The notes under the pieces are model-generated. The model was not told the origin of the DNA, searched no databases, and saw nothing but the letters and a program-made list of their open reading frames with translations. Of a stretch of 22,099 nt of DNA, positions 15,247-22,099 are shown one piece after another. Location: assembly GCA_001800515.1 (NCBI GenBank), contig MGVN01000253.1, positions 20,769-42,867 of the forward strand, written 5' to 3'. A program made the translations under genes and the position numbers. The DNA is from Elusimicrobia bacterium RIFOXYB2_FULL_49_7. GTDB lineage: Bacteria > Fibrobacterota > OXYB2-FULL-49-7. The number at the start of each line of letters is the position of its first letter. Position 1 is the stretch's first letter.

Positions 15247-16325
15247 TAAAAGGCTTCCTTTAACTTGATGTATTTCATTAACTCACCATCGCTGTTATAG
15301 GCCAAATCAAATCGGATATTGATGTTCTGTTTTTTCTGAACCATCACTCTAAATCCCAACCCGCCGGCCATTTTGAGGTGGCTTCCAAAATCCTTGAATG
15401 AATCCGCCACTTCCCCACCGCCTACAAAAACGGTGGCCCCGAGCCGCCAGACCATGGGAAATCGGAATTCGGCCTGTCCTGAAATGCAGTTTTCCGCCAT
15501 ATATCTGCTACCGGAAAATCCCCGTACCAGCTTGTTTCCGCCCAGAGAGGGCAGATAGTTCACCGGGACATCGCCGTGAGTGGTTTCGCCCCGAAGTTGA
15601 AGGCCCAAAACGCATGTTGACAATACGGGAACATAGTAGCGCCAGCCGAGGCTGGTGTATTCAAATATCGACGAGCTGAGTAAAGCGGATGAATAGCTGG
15701 TGCTGGTTAATGATACCTGATAGCCTGTTCTTTTATATATCCCGGGATTGGTTGTCTTGTAATTTATGCCGATGCCTGCACCGGAACAGTGCGTACGGTC
15801 GCTTTCCATCAATTCGTTGCTTAAGAGCGCATCTTCGGCCCCTTCACCGCTGATATCGTGATAAAGAAAATCGTAATGCGCACTGACATAGAGATGTTCT
15901 AATGCATTGAATGAATAGGAGACATGAAACGGCACATCGATGGCCGTGTATTTTTCTTTGGCTGACTCTGCCCCATTTTCATCGGTTCCATAAAAGTAAT
16001 CGATGTATCGCTCACACCCGAACACGGTATTCAGCACCCGTGCATTGCCGTTCATATTTTTGGTGATGTCAAAATGGACGTTGGCCCCGCCGTTTAAGGT
16101 GACCGTTGTGGTCAGGCCCAGTTCGTCCAACTCCTGGGATTCATCTTCCGGATGGGGGTTATAGTAAAATGCGCTGTTTCCGCCGAAGGTCCAGCTGGCA
16201 TCGTCATCATAGCCGATGATGGGCTGGAAACCAACCCCCCACCGGTCTTCCTTTTCCGCTGCCAAAAGAGCGATAGGAGAAATGACAAATATCAGCAGGA
16301 TTGAAACTGAGTGACAAAAACTCAT
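15246..16325 (-). CDS. POTRA-less Omp85-superfamily outer-membrane barrel
   Basis: 359-residue outer-membrane protein. Residues 1-22 form a signal peptide ending in LLAAEKED. The mature chain goes straight into barrel-like strands (GVGFQPIIGYDDDASWTFGG), with no room for POTRA domains. The hallmark of the Omp85/BamA family is present: VRGF at 267-270 in KLVRGFSGSRY (the loop-6 motif), followed by QAEFRFPMVW, GATVFVGGGEVADS and GGLGFRVMV as in Bac_surface_Ag (PF01103) proteins. The last residue is Phe, as expected for a Bam substrate. Family members insert or translocate proteins or move lipid across the outer membrane; short POTRA-free members have largely unknown roles. It overlaps the PadR gene by ATGA and the downstream gene by TAATG, which points to coupled synthesis. 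Confidence 0.85.
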   Translation of the reverse strand: MSFCHSVSILLIFVISPIALLAAEKEDRWGVGFQPIIGYDDDASWTFGGNSAFYYNPHPEDESQELDELGLTTTVTLNGGANVHFDITKNMNGNARVLNTVFGCERYIDYFYGTDENGAESAKEKYTAIDVPFHVSYSFNALEHLYVSAHYDFLYHDISGEGAEDALLSNELMESDRTHCSGAGIGINYKTTNPGIYKRTGYQVSLTSTSYSSALLSSSIFEYTSLGWRYYVPVLSTCVLGLQLRGETTHGDVPVNYLPSLGGNKLVRGFSGSRYMAENCISGQAEFRFPMVWRLGATVFVGGGEVADSFKDFGSHLKMAGGLGFRVMVQKKQNINIRFDLAYNSDGELMKYIKLKEAF

Positions 16326-16888
16326 GATCGATCCTTATTCATCCGGCTTTTCAGGTTCCTGAGCGTTTCCGTTGCCCACGCGATGTTCGCTTTGGTGACA
16401 TATCGGCCACGGCTTAAAACCATTTCCCAATAGGGTAGATTCTCCTCCTGGCCCGACATTTTAAGGTAATGGATAAGCTTCTGTTCAACAATGTTCAGTT
16501 GCCGCAATTCGGTTTGATAGGCCAAAAGCCGTTTTTCCATCTGAGGATGGAGTTTTTTGAATCCAATCTGGGATGAATGAAGAACCCGTATCAGAAAGGC
16601 ATTTCGCTGATCTTCTCCGATGATTTCCGGCGGATTGTCCAGCCATTTCTTTAGGTTTGTTTTACCTTGTTTGGTGATGGTATAGACCCGCTTATTGGGT
16701 CCTTTTGCGCTTGCCGTGACCTTGGAGACAATATCACCCTTCTTTTCCAATCCATTTAATTCCCGGTAGATTTGACTGGTTTCCGCTGCCCAGAAGAAAT
16801 TGATGGAATCATTGAACATTTTCTTAAGATCATACCCACTCATTGGAAAATAATTCAGCAAACCAAGTAAACCGTAAGATAAAGACAT
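16322..16888 (-). CDS. PadR-family transcriptional regulator
   Basis: 188-residue regulator. The ATG at 16888 is chosen because GGAG lies seven bases upstream and MSLSYGLLGLLNYFPMSGYDLKK is the standard PadR start; a TTG five codons earlier is unlikely. The winged-helix DNA-binding domain covers about residues 5-85, with SQIYRELNGLEKKGDI as the recognition region and GPNKRVYTITKQGKTNLKKWL as the wing. The rest is a long helical C-terminal dimerisation domain (Vir_act_alpha_C type). PadR proteins are usually ligand-released repressors of their own operon. Here the gene heads an operon with an Omp85-like barrel and an unrecognised protein, and a perfect inverted repeat overlaps the promoter, consistent with autorepression. 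Confidence 0.92.
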   Translation of the reverse strand: MSLSYGLLGLLNYFPMSGYDLKKMFNDSINFFWAAETSQIYRELNGLEKKGDIVSKVTASAKGPNKRVYTITKQGKTNLKKWLDNPPEIIGEDQRNAFLIRVLHSSQIGFKKLHPQMEKRLLAYQTELRQLNIVEQKLIHYLKMSGQEENLPYWEMVLSRGRYVTKANIAWATETLRNLKSRMNKDRS

Positions 16889-16905
16889 ACAAATACTCCG
16901 CAAGC

Positions 16906-16949
16906 TATTCTACTTGTAGAATATACTCCTTAATAGAATAGTTTGTCAA
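16906..16949 (-). promoter_or_regulatory. Promoter with perfect operator-like inverted repeat for the PadR operon
   Basis: On the minus strand, TTGACA (16949-16944), an 18-bp spacer and TATATT (16925-16920) form a strong sigma-70 promoter. The perfect inverted repeat TATTCTAC-TT-GTAGAATA (16906-16923) covers the -10 and start region. A further half-site, TAGAATAG (16934-16941), lies in the spacer. A repressor bound there would block transcription. PadR operators in the literature are often ATGT-n8-ACAT, which this is not, so the link to the PadR protein is inferred from position and symmetry. Confidence 0.7.
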
Positions 16950-16999
16950 TGATTATTCGTATCGCCGTTTCTCGTAACGAAAAACCACGTTGGGCTTGG

Positions 17000-17016
17000 C
17001 CTTGGCTGCGCCAAGG
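17000..17016. repeat. Small hairpin between radical SAM and padR genes
   Basis: CCTTGGC and GCCAAGG (17000-17006 and 17010-17016) form a perfect 7-bp stem with a 3-base loop, about 20 bp downstream of the radical SAM stop on the minus strand. A T-run appears only about 20 bases later (ggtttttcg), so it is at best an imperfect terminator for the cell-wall operon. Confidence 0.4.
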
Positions 17017-17036
17017 TTCCAGCCGATTTGCGGATT

Positions 17037-18017
17037 TTACAGCCTAACCAATCCCCACCCGTCCAGCAGCGCATCCAAGGGCGTGATATTTTCCTTCTGG
17101 AAATAGCACCCGTAAAAACAGCCCGGACATTTCTCCACGACCTCCTGTTTCGCCAGGCGCCATGTCGGGTCCTTCAGAGCGGCCAGGTCCGTTACCTTGA
17201 TATCGGTCACCCATTCCTGACAAGGCATGAGACGACCGTCATTATTGACAACCAGAAACAAATCCCGCTCTTTGGAACATTTCCAGGTATACGGAAGATA
17301 GCCGTCGGGAATGGCTTTAAGAAAACTCCGGGAAGGGGCAATGCGACCGGAACGCCATTTCTTCTGAAGTAAAAACCGGCTGAGTTGTCGCAAAACAGTG
17401 GGGTCCGCCACTTTCGGGCCTGTATCTGAAAAAGAAAAAAGCCCTCCCACATGTTGATACAAAGCCATATCGAATAAAATACCGCAACCGATCGCCTTAT
17501 CCACTAAAGCAGGGATCTCCTTCACATTTTCCCGAGTAACCACCGCCAGAATGGATGCGACAATCCCCTCTTGTTGCGCTATCGCCAAAGCATCAAACAC
17601 CGCTGCCCCCCCCTTATTCCGCGTAACGTCCAAGGTGTCCAACGATGAAGAAACGAAATCCAGCCCCGATGCGGCTAATTTCTTAATAACATCCGGTGTC
17701 ATATTCTTGAAATTGGATATCATCCAACAAAGGCTCTTTTTCTCTTGAGTGATATAACGGATAATCTCAAAAAGATCAGACCGCAACAGGGGTTCTCCAC
17801 CCGTTAAAGTAAAATGACAGACCCCGAAACCGTGCAACTTATCGATGACGGCTTTCCATTGCGATAAATCCATGTCCGGAAAAGTCTGTTCCCGGCTTTT
17901 ACAATAGGCGCACGTCAAATTGCAGCGACGGGTCAGAAAAAGCGAAGCAAAACGGGGCGTTTTGATGGCTTGCAGAGATTTTCGGAACAACCGATATTTA
18001 ACGGAAAGGGGCATCAT
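17037..18017 (-). CDS. Radical SAM protein with C-terminal cysteine cluster
   Basis: 326-residue radical SAM enzyme. CNLTCAYC (C32, C36, C39) is the CX3CX2C motif that binds the catalytic [4Fe-4S] cluster, and LTGGEPLL at about residue 71 is the SAM-contacting GGEP motif. The C-terminus has further cysteines (CSKERD, MPCQEW, CPGCFYGC) arranged like a SPASM/Twitch auxiliary cluster. Such domains occur in peptide-modifying enzymes and in other radical SAM families. No precursor-peptide gene is visible nearby. The ATG at 18017 follows the mtgA stop by two bases, making it the last gene of the ddl-alr-mtgA operon. A role in envelope or cell-wall modification is possible only by association. The N-terminal 25 residues are basic (KYRLFRKSLQAIKT), with no signal peptide. 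Confidence 0.88.
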   Translation of the reverse strand: MMPLSVKYRLFRKSLQAIKTPRFASLFLTRRCNLTCAYCKSREQTFPDMDLSQWKAVIDKLHGFGVCHFTLTGGEPLLRSDLFEIIRYITQEKKSLCWMISNFKNMTPDVIKKLAASGLDFVSSSLDTLDVTRNKGGAAVFDALAIAQQEGIVASILAVVTRENVKEIPALVDKAIGCGILFDMALYQHVGGLFSFSDTGPKVADPTVLRQLSRFLLQKKWRSGRIAPSRSFLKAIPDGYLPYTWKCSKERDLFLVVNNDGRLMPCQEWVTDIKVTDLAALKDPTWRLAKQEVVEKCPGCFYGCYFQKENITPLDALLDGWGLVRL

Positions 18018-18019
18018 GG

Positions 18020-18733
18020 CTATCTGCCCTTTTCGCCCGACAGCTTAAACAGTTTCTTCACCTCCGACCTGCACTCCAGCATCTGCATCTGCCAGACAAT
18101 TTGCGTCTGACGTTGCCGAATATAATCGCTGGGCGAATGGGCATCATATCGAATCGGATTGGGCAGAATAGCCGCCAGCAGAGCCGCTTCCTCCCGCGTC
18201 AAGCTTTTGGCGCCATGCCCGAAATAATGGTGCGAAGCCTCCTCCACCCCAAAAACATCAGGCCCAAGTTCGACAATGTTGAGATAGGTCTCCAAAATCC
18301 GTCTTTTCCCCCACACCGTCTCAAGCAGAAGCGAAAAATATCCTTCCACCGCCTTGCGGAAATAGGTCCTCGAGGGCCAGCAGAAAAGATTTTTCGCAGT
18401 CTGCTGCGTCAATGTGCTGCCACCCAAACGTTTTCGGCTCTTCTGGTTTCGCTTAAAGGCCTTGGTTATTGCCGTTACATCAATTCCCCAATGTTCAAAG
18501 AAACGCTGGTCTTCTGATGCCACCACGGCAAAAGCCGCTTGCTGTGAAATTTCCTTCAAATCGACCCACTGATAGTTAATGGTGTACTTAAAAAACCCTT
18601 TTTGGATTTTCTTAATCACCATAAACGTGGTAAACGGGGGATGGACAAAACGAAAGAGAACAACGAGAGATAACGTAACAATAAAAGTAAAGAGCGCGGT
18701 ATTAAGGATAAATCGGCTGAAATATCGGAACAC
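18020..18733 (-). CDS. mtgA: Monofunctional biosynthetic peptidoglycan transglycosylase
   Basis: 237-residue GT51 glycosyltransferase that polymerises lipid II into glycan strands at the inner membrane. A single N-terminal membrane helix (about residues 8-30) is followed by the GT51 domain. The catalytic Glu is E74 in ASEDQRFFEHWGID. LGGSTLTQQTAKNLF at about 102-117, the segment KRRILETYLNIVELG with the second key Glu at about 146-160, and EAALLAAILPNP at about 187 follow. There is no transpeptidase domain and the length is typical of MtgA. The start is GTG at 18733, preceded by GCGGGTGG, 13 bases after the alr stop. It is in the same operon as ddl and alr, which feed the same pathway. Confidence 0.95.
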   Translation of the reverse strand: MFRYFSRFILNTALFTFIVTLSLVVLFRFVHPPFTTFMVIKKIQKGFFKYTINYQWVDLKEISQQAAFAVVASEDQRFFEHWGIDVTAITKAFKRNQKSRKRLGGSTLTQQTAKNLFCWPSRTYFRKAVEGYFSLLLETVWGKRRILETYLNIVELGPDVFGVEEASHHYFGHGAKSLTREEAALLAAILPNPIRYDAHSPSDYIRQRQTQIVWQMQMLECRSEVKKLFKLSGEKGR

Positions 18734-18746
18734 GCCGCGCCACCCG

Positions 18747-19910
18747 CTAAAACTCGGTAATCATCCGTTTAACCGCAAAAGATTTGCGTCCCTTGATATA
18801 AAGGCGAGTGACGCGACGGTTGATCATACAGATGACTTCATAGGGAATGGTGCGCAAGGAGCGGGCGATATCATAAACCGATATCTCCTCTTTCCCCTGC
18901 CGGCCGATGATGACCGCAACATCTCCTTCACGAATACCGGAATGCTTTCCCGCGTCCACCATAATCATGTCCATACAGACCGACCCCACGACAGGCATTC
19001 TGCGGCCGTTGATGATGACCGCTCCGCGATTGGAAAAATGGCGGGAAAAGCCGTCCGCATAACCGATGGGCAGAGTGACAATATCGGTCTCCCCTTTCGT
19101 CACATAGCGGCAACCGTAACCCACGGTGAATCCTTTGCCCACGCTTTGAACAAAGGAGACGCGGCTTTTGAAAGTCAATACGTTGCGTAATATCGGATAA
19201 CCTTTCCGCTTTTGACAGGGATAGATACCGTAGGTGATGAGCCCGGGCCGAACCAGTTTGAAATAACTTTCCGCCAGATTAAGCACCCCGCCGCTATTGG
19301 CAATGTGAATGATCGGGATCGTAATCCCGGCCCGGACAATCTGTTTCAATAATAAATTGAACCGTTTTTCCTGAATACGGGCAAAGGTGGTACTTTCGGA
19401 ATCTGCTGTGGCAAAATGGGAATAGAGCCCGGCCAGCTTCAGATGGGATAGGGCTGCGACCCGCTGAAGAAGCGGCAACGCCTTCGTATAATACGGGCCA
19501 ACGCGCCCCATACCGGTGTCCACACAGACATGGACCGGAATTGCCTTACCTCGTTTACCGGCTTCATCGGATAACGCTTCTGCAAAGGCTTCCGTGCAAA
19601 CCGATGGCATAAGATCATAATTCAACAAATCGCAAATCTGTGAAACCGGAAGCGCGCCGAAAATCAGTATTTCTCCTTTGATGAAATTCCGGCGAAGTTC
19701 AATGGCTTCTTCGAGGCAGGAGACGCCGACGGAACGGATACCGCATCGGGCGGCCGTGCGCGCCACTTCAACGGCACCATGGCCGTACGCATCAGCCTTA
19801 ACAACAGCCATGACCTTCGCCGGCGCCACCCGCTTTTTGATCTCACGGAAATTATGTGCAAGCGCGTCCAAATCAATTTCAACCCATTTGACGCCCAGTT
19901 TATCAATCAT
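18747..19910 (-). CDS. alr: Alanine racemase
   Basis: 387-residue PLP-dependent racemase converting L-Ala to D-Ala for peptidoglycan. The PLP lysine is K38 in AVVKADAYGHG. The second catalytic base is Y265 in VGYGCRY, the same number as in the well-studied Geobacillus enzyme. HIANSGG at about 206, IGYADGFSR and the CMDM segment at about 312 are also typical. The start ATG lies inside the ddl 3' end (8-base overlap), with AAAGGGCGG upstream, so translation is coupled to ddl. The length is normal. The C-terminus has a slightly extended basic tail (KGRKSFAVKRMITEF). Confidence 0.96.
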   Translation of the reverse strand: MIDKLGVKWVEIDLDALAHNFREIKKRVAPAKVMAVVKADAYGHGAVEVARTAARCGIRSVGVSCLEEAIELRRNFIKGEILIFGALPVSQICDLLNYDLMPSVCTEAFAEALSDEAGKRGKAIPVHVCVDTGMGRVGPYYTKALPLLQRVAALSHLKLAGLYSHFATADSESTTFARIQEKRFNLLLKQIVRAGITIPIIHIANSGGVLNLAESYFKLVRPGLITYGIYPCQKRKGYPILRNVLTFKSRVSFVQSVGKGFTVGYGCRYVTKGETDIVTLPIGYADGFSRHFSNRGAVIINGRRMPVVGSVCMDMIMVDAGKHSGIREGDVAVIIGRQGKEEISVYDIARSLRTIPYEVICMINRRVTRLYIKGRKSFAVKRMITEF

Positions 19911-20904
19911 AAACCGCCCTTTTCATACTGCGCTGCGTGGTCAGACTGCTCTGTAGAATAAAATAGACTAATTCATCGTAGGTCAGCCCGGCGGCACGCG
20001 CTTGGGCCGGAATATCGGACAAGGCGGTCAATCCGGGCAGCGTGTTGAGCTCCAACACATAGGGAATCCCGCTTTTTGCCTCCAGGATGAAGTCGGTCCG
20101 GGAATAACCGTGACAATTGAGCGCATCATGGACCTGCACGGTAAGCGCTTTAATCTGTTCTTCAGCCTGCAACGGAATATTCGCCGGCAGGATAAAGTCG
20201 GTTTGACCCTGCGTATATTTGGCCTTATAGTCATAAAATGAACGGCGCGGGGTGAGTTCAAGAATCGGCAATACTTGTTTAATCCCGTTTTGTTCCAGAA
20301 TACCGACCGTTAGTTCTTTTCCGCGGATAAGCTTTTCCGCAAAAAGCCTGGGATATCGTTTTCGTTCCCGTTTCAGGACTCGTTCCAGTTCGGTCCGGTT
20401 TTTTACAATATGACAACCGATACTCGATCCTTCGTTATAAGGCTTGACAATCAGCGGAAATCCGAGTTTGGAGGCCAATCCCAACGCTTCTTTAAGCTCA
20501 TCGTTCAAGTCAAATGTAACAAAAGGCGCTGTCGGAATGTGAAGATTCTGGAAAATACGTTTGGACGAGACCTTATTCATGGCCAATGCCGATGCGTGGA
20601 CCCCGGAACCGGTATAAGGAATATCCATATATTCAAGAAGTCCCTGGACCGTCCCATCCTCTCCCCACCGCCCATGGAGTGCAATGAAGGCGATATCAAT
20701 CTTATCCGCCACCAGACGACTCTCCAAATGGCGCGCCGCGTCAATTTCCTGACACTGAAATCCAAGACGGGTCAGGGCAGACATCACCCCCTTGCCCGAC
20801 ATAAGCGATACCTCACGTTCAGCGGAACGACCGCCCATGAGGACGCCGATTCTCTTTTTCTTCAGTATCTTAAAATAAGGGTCCTGCAAGAGGCGGGAAT
20901 ACAT
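19903..20904 (-). CDS. ddl: D-alanine--D-alanine ligase
   Basis: 333-residue ATP-grasp ligase joining two D-Ala. It shows VLMGGRSAEREVSL at about residues 21-34, ALHGRWGEDGTVQG at about 75-88, KPYNEGSSIG with the active-site Ser, YDYKAKY containing the D-Ala-selecting Tyr-Lys-Tyr loop, and ELNTLPG at 285-291. These residues indicate a D-Ala-D-Ala rather than D-Ala-D-Lac ligase. The ATG at 20904 follows the methyltransferase stop by five bases. It gives about 17 residues before the usual start of the fold, with no better start downstream. It overlaps alr by eight bases. Confidence 0.96.
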   Translation of the reverse strand: MYSRLLQDPYFKILKKKRIGVLMGGRSAEREVSLMSGKGVMSALTRLGFQCQEIDAARHLESRLVADKIDIAFIALHGRWGEDGTVQGLLEYMDIPYTGSGVHASALAMNKVSSKRIFQNLHIPTAPFVTFDLNDELKEALGLASKLGFPLIVKPYNEGSSIGCHIVKNRTELERVLKRERKRYPRLFAEKLIRGKELTVGILEQNGIKQVLPILELTPRRSFYDYKAKYTQGQTDFILPANIPLQAEEQIKALTVQVHDALNCHGYSRTDFILEAKSGIPYVLELNTLPGLTALSDIPAQARAAGLTYDELVYFILQSSLTTQRSMKRAVYD

Positions 20905-20909
20905 AGGAT

Positions 20910-21656
20910 TCAGCTCTTGAACGGGGTTTCAAAATGACGGGATTTCAACACGCTATCAAAGGTTCCCGGTTTGTCCGTCCGCTCAAAACAAAGGTGAATG
21001 CTGGTGGAAAAGGTGGGAAAAAGACGGGACAATAGCCGGGAGAGGAAAACAGGAAAAGGATAAAAGCCGCATCCGCGACGGTCGGTCATACGGAAATAGC
21101 CTTCGCAATCCGCAAACTGACGTAATCCGGAGGCCGTAAAACCGCGGATATGCGGGCCCAATACTTTAATGCAGGTAGGCTGACGGCCCAACAACAAAGC
21201 AATGCGATCGTGATAAGCGGCCAGATTGGGTACGCCGACCAACAACAATCCGCCGGGTTTCAGCACGCGTGAAAATTCGGAAAAAACAAAGAAAAGTTCT
21301 TTACAATGCTCCAGGATTTGGTTGGCAATAATGATATCCAGGCCATGGTCGGGCAACGGCAGGGGCTGCTCTTCGATATTGACACCAAAAATTTTGATCC
21401 CCGCCGCATCACAGATTTGCTGGTTGGGCGGATAGGTTTCAATGCCGAAAAGGTCGGCCTGATGAAATCCGGCGGTCTTGATATTCAGAAGGTCTGCTCC
21501 TTTTCCACAACCCACATCAAGTACGGAAAAGGAGCGATCCGGAGAACCTGCATATTGCCTGACCCAACCCAACAGAATCTCCCGGCCGTAAGCCAGGAAT
21601 TCGGTGCCTTCCTTCATGCGAACGCCGAAGGAATAGAGCAGATCAAAAAGGGCCAT
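20910..21656 (-). CDS. Class I SAM-dependent methyltransferase
   Basis: 248-residue Rossmann-fold methyltransferase. Motif I VLDVGCGKGADLL at about residues 45-57 binds SAM. The acidic end of strand 2 is FGIE at about 71. LDIIIANQILEHC at about 106-118 is motif IV and LKPGGLLLVGVPN at about 131-143 is motif V. The C-terminal part has a basic, hydrophobic helix (FPVFLSRLLSRLFPTF) that may contact the membrane. The substrate is unknown. Similar enzymes act on glycans, lipids or small molecules. Its place directly before ddl-alr-mtgA, 23 bp after a FecR-domain gene, suggests an envelope-related target, which is inference. Confidence 0.88.
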   Translation of the reverse strand: MALFDLLYSFGVRMKEGTEFLAYGREILLGWVRQYAGSPDRSFSVLDVGCGKGADLLNIKTAGFHQADLFGIETYPPNQQICDAAGIKIFGVNIEEQPLPLPDHGLDIIIANQILEHCKELFFVFSEFSRVLKPGGLLLVGVPNLAAYHDRIALLLGRQPTCIKVLGPHIRGFTASGLRQFADCEGYFRMTDRRGCGFYPFPVFLSRLLSRLFPTFSTSIHLCFERTDKPGTFDSVLKSRHFETPFKS

Positions 21657-21679
21657 GCGTTACCTGGGACAATGAAACC

Positions 21680-22099
21680 TTATTTCTGCTCCTCATGACT
21701 GATGGCCGCCACTTTGTCGCGTTCCTGGTTGAACTTGACCCACGAATCCTGCGCGTCTCTCTGCTGGTCAAAATTGAACTTGTGATATTTGCCGTCCGGA
21801 CGCACATTGATCTGCTGGCCTTTGACGATAGCGACCCATTCCATAAGCGACACCTCAAAGGGGCCCGGCACTTCGCCCGGACCTGAAATCTCTTTGCGCT
21901 CCGTTCCGGCGGTGCCCCTTGTTGCCGCCTGCGCGGCTGCCAGATCCGCTCCCGGACCCACCTCGACCTTGCCATCGTATACCTTCACGGCAGTCGCTGA
22001 ATCCGCGGCCACCTTGTCCATGGCCACAATCGTTCCGCGGATAGCGGCGGTCGCGGTTCCGGAAGTCACTTCGAATTCATAGTTACGCTTGGACAGCTT
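21680..22099 (-). CDS. FecR-domain protein, partial (N-terminus outside window)
   Basis: The 3' 139 codons of a longer gene that stays open to the right edge. The visible part begins LSKRNYEFEVTSGTATAAIRGT, the characteristic end of a FecR domain (strand before the conserved AxIRGT), and continues AVKVYDGKVEV. The rest is a charged, low-complexity tail (VRPDGKYHKFNFDQQRDAQDSWVKFNQERDKV). FecR-domain proteins outside iron-signalling operons are usually periplasmic with a signal peptide, and their function is generally unknown. It is first in line upstream of the methyltransferase and ddl-alr-mtgA genes. An in-frame GTG at 22069 exists, but is unlikely to be the true start because homology continues upstream. 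Confidence 0.85.
   Translation of the reverse strand, partial: KLSKRNYEFEVTSGTATAAIRGTIVAMDKVAADSATAVKVYDGKVEVGPGADLAAAQAATRGTAGTERKEISGPGEVPGPFEVSLMEWVAIVKGQQINVRPDGKYHKFNFDQQRDAQDSWVKFNQERDKVAAISHEEQK

Noticed and set aside
18579..19190. 203-codon open frame on the plus strand
   Set aside because: It is antisense to alr and mtgA, which are full length with all catalytic residues. Its peptide is His/Asp/Arg-rich without domain character and is a shadow frame.
19903..20904. Vancomycin-resistance-type D-Ala-D-Lac ligase
   Set aside because: The active-site loop reads YDYKAKY, as in ordinary D-Ala-D-Ala ligases, and the neighbours are housekeeping cell-wall genes rather than vanH/vanX.
20410..20937. 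175-codon open frame on the plus strand
   Set aside because: Antisense to the intact ddl gene; shadow frame.

Overview
The window reads as a chromosomal segment of a Gram-negative (diderm) bacterium of medium GC content. It encodes outer-membrane barrels, an OmpA-type peptidoglycan anchor, a lytic-free peptidoglycan polymerase, PAS-type sensor kinases and a sigma-54 activator. No rRNA, tRNA, CRISPR array or intact transposase is visible. The style of the genes (EFPPHISGG-type glycosyltransferase, CheR plus PAS kinase, FecR, DUF3494 surface protein) fits environmental lineages such as the former Deltaproteobacteria or the Omnitrophota/PVC side. The sequence alone does not settle the phylum.

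Layout. (1) 1-3446, plus strand: the 3' part of a large surface protein (Ig-like repeats, an InlB-like repeat and a DUF3494 ice-binding-type domain), followed closely by an OmpA-family porin/anchor. (2) 3446-5867: a decayed AI-2E-family transporter, then an AT-rich start leading into an AAA_14/DUF4143-type ATPase and a convergent small outer-membrane barrel. This 2.1 kb stretch is bounded by two 65-bp direct copies of the transporter gene's 3' end and looks like a cassette or duplication scar. (3) 5863-12784: a signalling block with CheR methyltransferase and PAS histidine kinase (translationally coupled), a GT4/5 glycosyltransferase, two paralogous single-domain response regulators with wrbA between them (all minus strand), and a divergent sigma-54 response regulator (plus strand). 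(4) 12785-13660: a gene graveyard with a truncated PRC-barrel gene and the first codons of a phosphoketolase gene. (5) 13660-16950, minus strand: a tightly overlapping three-gene operon of PadR-type repressor, POTRA-less Omp85-type barrel and an unrecognised 528-residue exported or anchored protein with QW-like motifs. Its promoter overlaps a perfect inverted repeat. (6) 17037-22099, minus strand: a compact operon of FecR-domain protein (partial), SAM methyltransferase, ddl, alr, mtgA and a radical SAM protein.

How the genes work together. Ddl and Alr make D-Ala-D-Ala and MtgA polymerises lipid II, so block 6 is mainly a peptidoglycan precursor and polymerisation operon with an unexplained radical SAM enzyme and methyltransferase attached. 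Block 5 is the best candidate for an undescribed system: a regulated pair of outer-membrane Omp85 barrel and dedicated partner protein. Block 2 is the best candidate for a mobile or recombining unit.
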